64,000 nucleotides of DNA from Rhizophagus clarus. Lineage: Eukaryota > Glomeromycota > Glomeromycetes > Glomerales > Glomeraceae. The notes beneath the pieces were generated by a model, which ran no database searches, was not told the origin of the DNA, and worked only from the letters and a program-made list of their open reading frames with translations. Location: the NCBI GenBank assembly GCA_015698045.1, contig BLAL01000030.1, positions 992,001 to 1,056,000 of the forward strand. The letters run 5' to 3'. This document shows, piece after piece, positions 36,080 through 48,369 of this stretch. Both the position numbers and the translations under genes were made by a program. Each line of letters starts with the position of its first letter. Position 1 is the first letter of the stretch.

Positions 36080-37544
36080 TCCTTCTCTCATTCTTTTATA
36101 CTTGCCTCTTTTAAATAGGATATTTAATAATACTCTTTAAGTAATTAAGCAGTATAATAGTTTTCAGAATACTGATTTCTATAACAATAAAAATGATGAG
36201 AACAGTTTTACTTATACTTTACTGATTTACTTCAAGAAAGTCATGTTTGGTAATTGTAAAATTCTAACAAACCTTCAGATCTTTTTATTTATTATCTGAT
36301 TAAAGCTCTTAAGCATTTTAATTTGAGAAAGAATTATAGTTGTTTTCAAAATTTAATTGGCAAATCCAAAATCTAAAATTACTAAATTATGTAAATCTAT
36401 AATTATACATTCCAAAATTCTAAAATTTGTATAATAGTAAGGAAGTATAAAATATTTCTGAATCCAGTGATCTGATTTTAACAATTTTATTTTCATTAGA
36501 TTTATCTCATCAAAACAAATTTAATAATATATATTGCAATTTTTTAGCATTGATATTAACAGAGTTATCTTACTGCAAATATTTAGTAATTATTGGTGTC
36601 AGAGCATAATTTAGTAATTGGATTTTTACGTTTTTATTATCATTAGATTTATATCAATAAGATAAATTAAATGATAATAAGTTCATTAAAATCAGATAAC
36701 TAGTTGCAGAGTTATAGTTTATTAAATTTTTAAATATAATTTAGTCAAAATTTAGATTAATTCTGATCAAATATTTTTGTAATATGAAATTAAATACAGA
36801 ATCTAAAATTAAATATGGAATTTAGATCTTTTTTAATAAATTACTTAATAATTACAGAATTATAAAATTACATAATTTTGTAATTAAAAATAATTTTAAA
36901 TACAAGTATAGAGAAAATGCTCAGATTGTAATTTATTTCAAAAATATTAAGATGTAAAATTTTGTTATCAGATAACTTTCAATTCATATAATGGTAAAGA
37001 CCATTCACTCTTTACCTTAGTATACTTTTTCTTGTTCCTTTTCAAATAAAAATAAGAAGTCTATGAAGAATTCTAACAAGTAGAATTTTAGTTCATTTAA
37101 AGTATATATTACTAATTTTAAATCTACTAAGAATTAAATAACATCTTTTAAAAAATCAAAAGGCAAGAAAAATAGAAAAAATTCATACAATAAGTTTAAT
37201 AATAAATTGGATATTGTTAAATTTTTACTATTTTTAATTTCTTAATTGTTTATATTTTAGTAGATTTTACGTTTCTTTTTTTTTTAATTACAAAGTAGAT
37301 TAGTTTGAGTAATATTGCCAAATAACTTATCTTTTGTATGATGGTTTTTGTTGTTTTAAGATGTGAAGACCCTAAATAAGGGTGATACAGTTAGTATTTT
37401 ATAGGGTTTGAATGTATATCTACTTCTTGTTAAGTAGAATTATTACAGATTTATTGTGATAATCTTAAATTTCTTTCTTTTATTAGAATTAGATTTGACT
37501 GATTTTTTATTGTTCATTTAGACTTATTTTTATAACATGTGGAT
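36080..37544. other. AT-rich gene-free DNA
   Basis: No open frame, inverted ends or recognisable repeat could be supported across about 1.5 kb. Confidence 0.5.
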
Positions 37545-37547
37545 CTA

Positions 37548-39065
37548 CCCTATAAGAAATCTGTATACGGAATTGATGTGTTTCATATACAATTATCATA
37601 CGTTTTTATAGATTCTGTATGGCAATTCTGTATATTTATTACACAATTCATTTTTGAATATTTTTTCAAAAAAATTAATATATACGGAATGTATACGCCT
37701 ATACGGAATTTATACAGAATTTTTAAACTTAATAATTTTATTGTCATAGTATTATAACATGTGATCACGTGATTATTGTTTTGTTATGATACGTTTTTTG
37801 TTTCCCTCCCCATTTTTTTTTATTTATACTCTCTTTTTTTTATTTCCCACATTTTTTTTTTCTTCTCCCTCTAACTTTCTCTAAAAAAATGTTTTTTTCT
37901 CTTGATTTTCTTCTCACCTGCTACTCCTTTCTTTTAATAAAAAATAATAAGTTTTTTCTTTCTATTCTACTCTTTATTCCAACCCTTCTTTTTTAAAAAA
38001 AAAATTTTTTTTCACTTTTTTTTTAAAAAAGTTTTCGTTTTTGGTTCTTTTATTTTTTATTCCCTATTTTTATTTCTTTTTATTTTACTAACTTCGTTAA
38101 AAATTTTTTATTGTTTTTATTATTTATTTTTCACCCACGCACCTTGTTCCCCTTTCTTTTGTAAAATTTTTTTTTTTTCGTTAAAGATAATTTTTTTACA
38201 TTGAAGTTAATATTTTTTTTTGTTTAATTTTCTTATAGGGTGAGAGTCTTTTTCTTTTTAAAGATCAGGTTCAAGTTTCTTTTCTTTTTATGAGTTAGTT
38301 CATTCTTTTTTTTTTTTTTGTAAGATGCTTCAAAGACTTTTCTTCTTTTGTAGGTTAATTTGTATTTTTTTACTTTTGTAGGTAATTTAGTTTCTTTTTT
38401 TGTAGTAGATCAGTTTTGAGACTTCTTTTTCTCAGTTCTTTTTGTAAGTTATTTCTTTTTTGTGGGTTGATTTCTTTCTTTGTGGATTGGTTACTTTCTT
38501 TGTGAGTTGATTTTTTTCTTTGTGAGTTGATTTCTTTTTTTACAGATTGATTTATTTTCTCATGAGTTGATTTGTTTTTTTCGTTTTTTTTGTAGGAATG
38601 CCAACTCTTGGAGACTAGCATAGGATAATTCTAGAATTACTGTAGGTATGGTACAATATAGGGGGGAGTTTGGTTTTTAATAGAGTTAAAGAAATGTAAT
38701 AAGAAATGAAATATTTGTATTAAATAAAATATTATTTATTTATTTATTATTTAAATATTGATTTAATATTATAATAATAAAACATGTTCAATGAAAATGT
38801 TATTATTTAAAAATTAAAATTAAATAAAATTTATATTATAAATTACGTTAAAAAAACATATAATTTATGTATTTTTCAGTATTTTTCAGTATATAAACTG
38901 TAATTTTGTGATATGGAATTGGACAGTTTTCTGTATCATGTATTTTTTTACGTATATTTTTTTTACAGAAAATTCTATATTTATTATACGATAATTATAC
39001 AATATTCATATGACTTTTTCCATATAAAAAAACATATAAATTCCTTATCCAATTTTTTTATAGGG
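37548..39065. mobile_element. 1.5-kb DNA element, ends ccctataa, 3-bp target duplication
   Basis: The left end ccctataagaaat and the right end (reverse-complemented) ccctataaaaaaat are inverted, with further matching around ggaatt. The trinucleotide cta flanks both sides (37545-37547 and 39066-39068), as expected for a 3-bp duplication (CACTA or PIF/Harbinger style). Subterminal regions repeat words like tatacggaatt and ctgtatatt. The centre (37800-38630) is pyrimidine-rich with many gtag and gtaagtt words and no transposase, so the element is non-autonomous. Confidence 0.7.
38220..38600 (+). repeat. Short tandem words tttctttgtgagttgatt inside the element
   Basis: About 20-bp units of the form tttctttgtgagttgatt repeat between 38440 and 38580. 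Upstream of them several ttttgtag words are spaced by 20-60 bp. It is pyrimidine-rich and recalls the splice-signal arrays elsewhere in the window but is more degenerate. Confidence 0.55.
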
Positions 39066-39529
39066 CTATATTACTTTTTGTAATAAAGTTAACATTACTG
39101 TTTGTTATAATAAAAGTAAAAAAAATAAAATTAACAATTAGATAGCAATTAAAAATTAATTGAAAATATGTATTAATTTTAAATATTAAATTTTTTGTAA
39201 CTAGATATAGCTTATTAATTATAATTTAGTAAATTATACATAAATTAATATAATTAGTAAAAATAATATTAATTAGTAAACTTCAAATAAGAAAAATAAA
39301 TATTAATAGTAAAAAAAATTAAATAATAATAAGTTAACCTAATTAATACTATTAAGTTACAAATGAATAGATATCCTATTAATACCTTATTAATAATCTA
39401 AATATATATAGTTTATACTATTTTAAGGTTACTAATTAGGTATTCTAATAAAAAAAATTAAAAAAATCAGGAATTATTTAGGTTTTTATAGAATAGCCTA
39501 AATGATTCCTAATTTGACAGCCTTTGACC

Positions 39530-40245
39530 TATATGTAATATAAAATTTAAAAAAACATTAAAACATTAATTTCAGTGTTTTTATATACAAAATTTAAAAA
39601 AATAAGTTCTGGTATTTTTATATATAAAATTAAAAGAAAAAAAATGTTAGAATTAATATTTCAGATTTTTTATATATAAAATTTAAAAAAAATATCAAAA
39701 TATTAGTTTTAGTTACAAGACCTGATTAAACCAGTCCTTTTTTATATATTGTAATAAATTCTAGTCTATACACGTTTTTTTTTACTTTATAATACCAGTG
39801 TATGATTCAAATATACACTACATTGCATATAAAAATGCTGAAACTAATATTCTGATATTTTTTTTAAAATTTTGTATATAAAATGCCAGAATATTAATTC
39901 TGGCATTTTTTTTTAATTTTATGTATAAAAATAAAAATTAAAAAAATATTAGAATATTAATTCCAGTGTTTTAATATGCAAAATTAAAAAATGCTAAGTT
40001 TTAGTGTTTTTATATACAAAATTCAAAAAAATACCAAGTTCTAACCTTGTGTATAAAAAAATCTGAATGGCATTTTTTTTAATTTTACATAATAAAAATT
40101 TAAAAAAACATTAAAACATTAGTTTTAGCATTTTTATATATGAAATTAAAAAAAAATGCTAGAACTAATATTCTGGTATTTTTATATGCAGAATTTAAAA
40201 GAAAATGTCAGAACATTAGTTCCAGTATTTTTATATGTAAAGTTT
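39530..40245. repeat. Array of hairpin-forming 60-75 bp units
   Basis: The words atattctggcattttt and aaaatgccagaatatt alternate about every 60-75 bp with atatataaaattaaaaa spacers. One unit near 39880-39915 contains the perfect inverted pair aatgccagaat / attctggcatt. The region could fold into serial hairpins. There is no coding content. Confidence 0.6.
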
Positions 40246-40417
40246 TAAATCATGTTGACTAAACAATTTAGAAAAAAAAATGATTAATAAATAATCATTT
40301 TTTTTATTAAAACGATCAAAGAAAAATGGTTTGGTCATTTTTTTTTTAATTAAATGACTAGCTTGAAGTCTGCTGCTTTACATCAGGTTGGTATTTATTA
40401 ATAAAATAATATACAAA

Positions 40418-40583
40418 TCCTAACCCTAACTCTAATTTTAATCTAATCCTAATACTAACCTTAATTCCTAACCCTAACCCTAATTCTAATCCCTAATCCT
40501 AACCCTAATCTTAATCTTTAACTCTAACTCTAACCTTAATCCCTAACCCTAACCCTAACCTTAATCTACCTCTAATCCCTAAC
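40418..40583 (+). repeat. Interstitial telomere-like (CCCTAA)n tract, degenerate
   Basis: Over 165 bp the sequence is built from hexamers close to ccctaa. I count nine exact copies, with many one-base variants such as cttaat, ctctaa and tcctaa. It matches the TTAGGG telomere type on the minus strand. It lies inside the chromosome arm rather than at an end of the window. Confidence 0.85.
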
Positions 40584-40676
40584 ACTTTCTCTTTTCATTT
40601 TTATTTTTTTATATTTAATTGTAATAATGTCTGTAATGCTGGCCAGAATTAAATAATCGGTATACTAATTTCCTTT

Positions 40677-40892
40677 TTTAGAATACTTGTGAAACCAATC
40701 TGACCAGATTTTTAAGGGAAAATATTTCCTTTTTTAGATTTGTGTAATATAAAATTTTCTTTTTCGGAATAAGAAACCCAATTTTTGTAGGGAGCAAATT
40801 TTCCTTTTTGGGATTTCGTGTAACGTCATGTGATAATATGGCAATAAAAATAAGGTTACACAATTTAAATTTATTTATACAGGTATTCTAAA
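40677..40892. mobile_element. 216-bp MITE with ends tttagaatac
   Basis: The left end tttagaatacttgt and the right end (reverse-complemented) tttagaatacctgt match at 13 of 14 positions. The interior shows an internal repeat of ttcctttttgg-like words and no coding capacity. The target duplication is unclear. Confidence 0.55.
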
Positions 40893-41582
40893 CGTTACAA
40901 TTAATAAATAATGTATTTTTTCATTAAATCAATTAATAAAAAATACCTAAAAATCAAAAAAAGTAAAAATAAATATAACAGAATTGTAATTTTATTTTTT
41001 ACAATAATTACTATAAAGATTGGAGAATATAACAAAATGCTAATTTTTTGGCAATTCTAAATTTGAATAAAGGTTTTAATAGCTTTAATATGAGATTCAG
41101 AAAAGTGTTTAAAGCTAAATTATTAGTTTTTTGCTTAATCGATTTACAAACTTAATTAGTTTTTGTTGAATTTCAATGTTACCATTTGAAAGAGAGACAA
41201 TCATTTGGATAGCAAAAGTTAAAAATTAAAGAACTATTGAACTCGAATTCATATTAAGTAATTTTGCTTCTTGTGATTCCTAAATAAGCCCATCCTTATC
41301 AAGAAAATTAACGAAGAAAAATTAAATAAAATTAATATATGATAAATTTGTATGCGGAAACTTGTCGGAATTTCTCATGTGTAGTTTTACTTGCGGAAAA
41401 AAAAATCACATGCGTTCTGCAAATTGCGTCACAAAAATAGTTTTTGTTACAGCGATTTACAGCTCATCATTAATGAAAATCTCGCGGATCACGATTAGTT
41501 AAACAAAACGGTCACTTGACATAACTTCCGCATCTATAAATTTTCATGTCTGCCTTCATTTATTTAATAAAAAGTCAAAAAC
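40893..41582. promoter_or_regulatory. Upstream region of MIOS
   Basis: About 690 bp without an exon. The last 250 bp have higher GC and words such as cttgcggaaa and aaattgcgtcac and probably contain the promoter. No specific factor can be named. Confidence 0.35.
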
Positions 41583-44500
41583 ATGTCAACTTCGCGTTTG
41601 AATTATCAAATTGTGTGGTCTCCGTATGAAGACAATTTATTCTTGCTTGGGTCAAGTAATGATTTGAGGTTATATGAGTATACTCCCAAGGTTTGTCTTT
41701 GAATCTTAAATATTTAAACTGCATTTCAAAACATTTAATAACGTTCTTCTGGAACATGATCAGGGATCAACAAAATTGATTTTTGTGAGTCCATTCGTAA
41801 CGGCAATGACACAATTGAAGGTATGTAAAGAACTTTTACTTATTTTTATGTTCTTTAATTCGTAAAAATCTAATATTTCACTATATAGTGTTTTGATTGG
41901 TCACCTGATCCCACTTCTCCAAGCATTGCAGCAGGATTTGCGAATGGCAAAATAGGTCTTATGCTTATCAATCTTCGTGATGAATCATCTTTCACCCAAC
42001 AACAACAGCCCTATCTTTTAAATTCTAAAAATACAAAACCGTGTAATAAAGTAGTATTTTCACCTGATCCAAGATATCTAGCAACCGGATTTGACAAAAG
42101 TAGAAATGATCATGGTTTATTAATCTGGGACGTTGAAAAGGCAAAATCATCTCCGTTAATAAATGGAGATAAAGATCATGGTAGCGGTGGTACTCCTGCG
42201 GAGATTCCTAATAAAACTACTGGTAATGGCCCTGTCGGATTTTGCAGAGTTGAGGATAATTATCCTTATGGTAATGTAAATTAAAAAATTAAATCGATTT
42301 TATCTCTACAAAACTATAGAGTCAATCCATATATGATTTTTTAAATAGACATGGCAAGATTTGGAGTATTTGAACCTTCGTTAGTTTCAAAACCTTTACC
42401 TACACTAAGGTGAAGAAGATTGTATTCTCTTAACAAAAGACATTCACATCTTAATTCTTCTGAAATTTCTTACATTTTTTCTACGTGGTTATATTTAAAA
42501 GATATGATACACGCAGTGATGCTATTCACAGTTTTGGATTATCGGAAAATGTTAATTCTATAAGTTGGTTTCATACAAATTCGAGCCAATTGGTTTCGGG
42601 GATGTCAGGAAGATGTTTGAGAATTTTTGATTTAAGATGTAATTATTCGAATAATATGTTTTGATATTAGAATGATCATTAATAATTATGTAATTCGAAT
42701 TCATTAGCATCAGATACTTCTATTACAATTACAACTAAAGCTGTTTTTGGAGTAAAAACTGATCCATATAATGATCATAGATTTGCTAGTTTTGAAGACG
42801 GGTACATTGGGAATATTTTTTTATGGGATGATCGTAAAGCCACGGAAGCGATATCCTTTTTTTCTAACGTTATATTTAAAAAGAAGTTAAACCTTATTCT
42901 ATAGCGTATCCTTAATGTGTTTGTTAACTTGCTATTTAATTTACGTCCTAAATATATCCACCGAGTCACGTCCAGTTCAGATTTCATTTTCAACGTCACG
43001 ATCAGGGTTAATAGCGTCTTTGTCTAATGATGCTTCTTATATAACGTTGTATGATATAAAAGAAACTACGCATAAATTGTTCGATTCCGATGAGGTTCCT
43101 CCCGATCATCTTAATAATGGATTTGGTGTTCATGGAGGAGGTGGTGTAGGATTGATTCCATTTAATGAGAAAAGTGGAGTCGGCTCTAGCGGAAGTTCAT
43201 TTAATTTGGGCAACAAAATAGATGAGGAACTTGTTACTCCCATATTGTGGAAATCCAGAAGAAGTTTGTATTAAACTTTTTTTTTCTGGACTCATTTTGT
43301 ACTTAAATGTTTGATTTATATTTTGTTATTCCTAAATCCAAAAGCACAAAGATCATCAAAGTCTCTCATATCTTTTGCTTGGATACCAACTATTTCGACA
43401 ACTCATTCATATCGTCTATTGGCAATAAATAAGGAGCAAATATTTGAAACAATTACATTAGAAGAAAGTCCAAATTTTGATTGGGATCCGCAGGGAAATA
43501 TATCAATATTTAATCATAAAGAAAAAATTAATGATCAAATTCATAATAATGTCGGTAATGATAATCAACATTACGTAATCGAAAATAACGAAGAATCAAA
43601 TTTATATCAGCATAATAATAGTAGTGAACATAAACATCGTGTTTCCTTAGATTTGAAGATTGATAGTGATTATAGTAGAAATAGAACATCTAGACCCAGT
43701 GATTCCTCTAAGAGTGAAATTATGGTGAACAATCAAATAAGAGGTATAATGACATGCCGATCTCATGATGACCTGACAAAAAAAAATGATAAGAAAGAGC
43801 TGTTAATGTCGCCTTTAAAGACACTAAAGGAATTGCAAGAAGATATTTCCTTTGTGATGCGTAAAAGAGCTAGAGAAGGATATTCCATGGATGTAAATAT
43901 CACGAAGTCATATTTATTTATACGCGAATGTCTTTTTTAATTCGATTTACCCATTCTATAGTACCGAATTAATGAAGAAATCGTAAAGGACTTTCCAAAA
44001 TTAAAAGCATTATGGGCTTGGATAGCCCGTATGTTTATATTAATCGGGAATTACTTTTCTATAAATTTAGAAGTTTACGTTAAATTCAAATTTTATTTTG
44101 TTCTTAGATGCTGAAAAATCTGCTTCAGAAGGAAGAAACAATGATTTTAATTTTCAAGGAATTAATTCCGTATGGACAGGTTGGTGTTTTGATCACTGTA
44201 TTTCTGGAATCGCGCGTTATTAAAAAAAAAGAAATATTTTTTTTTTTTAATACTTAGCGTCTACAAGTGGTAAAAAAACATCACCAATGGCAACTCCTAA
44301 GTCATCCCCGCCAAGACCATCTGAAAGATTTGATCAAGTAATTGATGCGAACGAACTTTCTATTTCAGTGTCAACATCTAAATTACCACAGAGAAAATTG
44401 GCATTAGCCATATGTGGATGGGGTTTTGGGAAAAAAGAATTAGAAGAAACACTTCAAAAGTAAAATTATTTTAAATTTTAAATTTTCTTTTAAATATATT

Positions 44501-45942
44501 ATTGAATTATTTATGATTTATTAGAATGGAACGAGCAGGTACTTATGAAAAAGCTGCTGGATGGGCATTATTTCACGGTAAAACCGAAAGAGCTATTACA
44601 GCATTAAATAATAGTAAAGGTACATAATTGATAATCCTATAATTGGTTTTTAATGACGAATAAGAAATTAACACATTTTTTAAATAAGATGAACGATTGA
44701 AATTAGTATCAACTGCATTAGCCGGTTATGCTGTTAGTAGTCATGATATATCATCTCAAGCAAATTCGCTTTGGAATAAAATGTGTAGAAGTTTAAGCCT
44801 CGAAATGCGTGATCCATACCTACGAGCTATGTTTTCATATATTGCATCTGGAAATTGGTTGGATGTATTACAAGAGAAAGAACTTTCTTTACAAGATCGA
44901 ATCGGCATTGCGTTGAGATTTTTGGACGATGAAGAGGTATTTAATTTAAAGTAAAAATGCTTAAAGAACTTCGATATAATTATTAAATGTTTTATTTTTA
45001 TTTTCTACCATGAATACATAGCTTAATGATTTCTTGGATAACACTACCGCAAAAGTAATTTTAGATGGTGATATAGATGGTGTCATTTTGACTGGTCTCA
45101 CACCAGAAGGCGTGTCTTTATTTGAAAATTATGTAAATAATACATGTGATGTTCAAACAGCAAGTCTAGCGCTAAGTTTTTGTTTTCCTAAACAATTCAA
45201 AGATGCGAGAGTATCAAAATGGATAGAAAGGTAATTGAAAGCATTCATGTTTGAACAGTTATGATTCTGAATATTTCGTTCAAGTTTCTTGCTTATTTCA
45301 TTTTAGTTATCGTACGTTGTTAGATCAATGGGAAATGTTCCATATACGAGCAAAATTTGATATTACTCGCGGTAAACACATGGAATCCTCAACATCATCT
45401 GCAGCAGATATGGTACCACCACAAGTTTACGTAAGGTGTTATTATTGCTGTCAAAGCGTTTCACACAGTTTATGGATAGGTATGAAAAAAGATAGGGTCA
45501 CTTTACCTCCATCTTCTGGTGCACCTGGAATGATTTTCAGACAAAAGGTATTTTCTTTGAAAATGTCGCTTATTTAATAAGTGCTTTTCAATAAATGATC
45601 GCTGATTTGTCTTTAAAGCCCACAAGTTGCCCTGGATGTCGAAAACCTTTACCTCGATGTTCTATATGTTTGTTAAGTCTTGGGACACCCACTGACGAAA
45701 GTTTATCTGCTAACTTACAACATGGATCTTCAAATGATAGTAAGTGAATGACTGATTTATTTTTTAAATTAAATATATAAATAAAATTTTTGCTTTTCAC
45801 AGAACCATCTGGATTTGACCTATGGTTTACATGGTGCCAATCATGTCGTCATGGAGGTCATGCTATACATATGTTACAATGGTTTCAAAAGCATAAAGTA
45901 TGTCCGGTCAGTGAATGTCCATGTGAATGTGAGATAGTATAG
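41583..45942 (+). CDS. MIOS/SEA4: MIOS / SEA4, GATOR2 (SEACAT) subunit, WD40 plus zinc domain
   Basis: Subunit of the vacuole-associated complex that relieves GATOR1 inhibition and so activates TORC1 when amino acids are available. Roughly fifteen exons from ATG at 41583 to TAG at 45940-45942. The N-terminal beta-propeller is recognisable from [44 protein letters not shown] and [11 protein letters not shown] long charged loop (around 43480-43830) and an alpha-solenoid follow ([18 protein letters not shown]). The C-terminal zinc-binding module is diagnostic: [30 protein letters not shown], then [20 protein letters not shown] and [10 protein letters not shown]. This matches the C-terminal domain of animal MIOS very closely. 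Product near the 850-1000 residue range of the family. Confidence 0.93.
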
Positions 45943-46449
45943 AATTTAAATCTATTACTTATTTATTTAGTAGAATTAAATATTAAAATTTGTATTTTAT
46001 ATGATTATTTATTTCAATTAAATAAATATATAAATGTACATTGTTATTTTGTTTTTTTAATATTGTTTATTTTATTACAAACATTTCGGATGGTCGGCAT
46101 ATATTTAATTCGAACTTGCTTAGTAAAAGCAAATTACTCCACATATCTGTCATCTGGAGCATCTAAATTTAGTAATATCTGTTAGGAATTTAAACAAGAT
46201 TATGACGTGCTTGACGTGCTTGATGTGCTTGATTAATAAGACAATCGATTGATTTTTGATTTTTCTAGCAACTGTCATGTGCATTTACATGAACACAGTA
46301 TGACATAAAAATTATTTTATTATTATTAAATTATTAATCAAATTAATTTTCGAAAAAATAATTTAAAATGCGTACGTACAACATTACGAAAAAAACTATA
46401 AATAAAGAAGACGTATCATTTTTATTATTATTATTAAATATATACAACA
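45943..46449. other. Intergenic region MIOS / GCLM
   Basis: Contains the 3' UTR of MIOS and the promoter of GCLM. AT-rich, except for the 9-bp tandem word near 46204. Confidence 0.5.
46204..46230 (+). promoter_or_regulatory. Three tandem gacgtgctt words upstream of GCLM
   Basis: gacgtgctt, gacgtgctt and gatgtgctt follow each other directly about 220 bp before the GCLM start codon; the first two are preceded by T, giving tgacgtg. TGACG-type half-sites bind bZIP factors in many eukaryotes, so this is a candidate regulatory cluster. It is inference only. Confidence 0.3.
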
Positions 46450-47789
46450 ATGACAGAAAATACTGAAGGGCAGACTACGAACGGAAATAGTGTTGTTAAA
46501 ACATCTGACGCGGTTAGAGTTATTGTCTATACAGGAAATGTCATGAAACAAGCGAACATTAATTCTTTTAACTCCGGAAAGAATAATCAAGAAGTAATAT
46601 TTGGGAGAGAAAATATCTTTTTTTTTACAAACTTATGAAGTAGTTCTCAATGAATCTTTTTGTAGTTGGTTAGTGCGATTACTGATACGTTGAAAGCGTA
46701 TCTTTACACAAAACCTATATGGACTTTTGATAAAGTAAATGGAATATTAGAAATACCTGATCCATTTTACTTTGATCAAAAATTGACGGAAGATCGTAAC
46801 GAATATGATATCACAGGTGAAATAAAAATTCACCATTTTTTATTCTTTACGAAAGAAATATTAAAAAAATTTTTTCAATTATAAAACAGCAAAATTATTT
46901 TACTTACCATCGTCATCAACCTCAGCAATTGAACCTTCAACACCACCTCCACAATACGTAACACAATCAATATACCACTTATTTAAAGTACTTGGGATTA
47001 ATACAATAGACACATTTATCATTTATTTTAATGGACTAACATTTAATTATTCTAATGAGGTTAATGGTTCTTCTTCTAATGATGATTTCACTAAAAGTGA
47101 TTTTTATAATCTAATAAAAGTTTGGACAGAATTAGAAAAATTTTACGTGAATAATAAAATTCATAAATTAGGTGTTAGTGAATTTACTAAAAATAGATTA
47201 GAAAGTTTTATAAATGCCGTTGAGGTAAGTTAAGAGAAGAGATTAGATTTGTAAATTTAATTCTTCGATCACGCTTTTTTGATGAAAATTCTTTATTCAA
47301 AGATTTCTCCGAAGGTAGATCAAATTAATATTATAGATTGTAATAATGAGGAAATTCTTGAATTCGCCAAAAAGAATGATATAGAATTGCTTACACACCG
47401 TGATCCGGCCGGTAATATATCGATTAGTAAAAAAAATTACGTCTTAAAAAATAATTTTTTGAAGATTAATTTTTTTTTAAAAATTTTTTTTTCTTTTTGA
47501 AAATATAGTTATTTTATCATCAAAAACTTTTCAAAACATTATTGAAGAAAATAATACCAATAAGATTAGTTTAAATAATGATTTATTACCACGTTGGGTA
47601 CTCAAATATTCCGTAATGATCAAATGTAGAGGTGTTGTTGCTAATAAAGGGTAATTGTTATTATTTATGTATATAAAATATATTTTTTTCGAATTGAATT
47701 TTTTAATTATTTTTTTTTTGTTTAGTTATATTGTAATGGGAAGTACACCAAATTCAAGTTTGAATTTTACTTACACTATAGATCATTAA
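46450..47789 (+). CDS. GCLM: Glutamate-cysteine ligase regulatory (modifier) subunit
   Basis: Partner of the catalytic GCL subunit in the first, rate-limiting step of glutathione synthesis; cytosolic, with an aldo-keto-reductase-like fold. About six exons, start at 46450, stop at 47787-47789. The N-terminus is MTENTEGQTTNGNSVV and RVIVYTGNVMKQ. Conserved blocks: LFKVLGINTIDTFIIYF, SPKVDQINIIDC, LEFAKKNDIELLTHRDP, and the closing LPRWVLKYSVMIKCRG followed by KGYIVMGS. The last two match the GCLM family nearly word for word. The acceptor before ISPKVDQ is inferred. Three TGACG-like words lie upstream. Confidence 0.9.
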
Positions 47790-48369
47790 ATCATGAAATG
47801 ACGGGATAAATACTTCCAAGAGATGAAATGAAGTAAAAATTTATTGCTGAAGTATCTAACTTTGCATCTACTATTATTATTGTTCGTTTAATGAAAAACA
47901 TAAACAATTTATTTAATATTTCTCTTGAATTTTATTGCAAAATAAATGTCATTATTCCTTGGAACATTTAGGTTTTTTAACCTCTTAATTTCTAATGTTT
48001 ATTAATTGTATATGTTTTCATATGAATTTTTTGATAAATTATTCGGATTTGTCATAATGAAATCAAATATAGTTGATATCCACCTGCTATGTGTGAGAGT
48101 ATGGAAATAAAAATTGACATAATACGCGTTAAACCTTAAAAGTTCTATTACGAAAATCATAGTAAGGAATTCGTTACTTAAATTGGAAGTTCTTAATTAA
48201 ACAAATACCTTATTTAGAATTCTTTATACTTTTATAGTGAAATTTATTGTTACGTCTTAAATAAATATAACCCAACTAAAATTTTTACAGAAATTTTTCT
48301 CACAGGTTTTTTTTACTTTGTTCTTTTACACACACACATATATTATATCTAAATAATAAATAATCGATC
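47790..48369. other. Intergenic region GCLM / membrane protein
   Basis: Both flanking genes lie on the + strand. The region includes the GCLM 3' UTR and, near 48330, a short cacacacaca run just upstream of the next start codon. No exon is seen. Confidence 0.45.
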
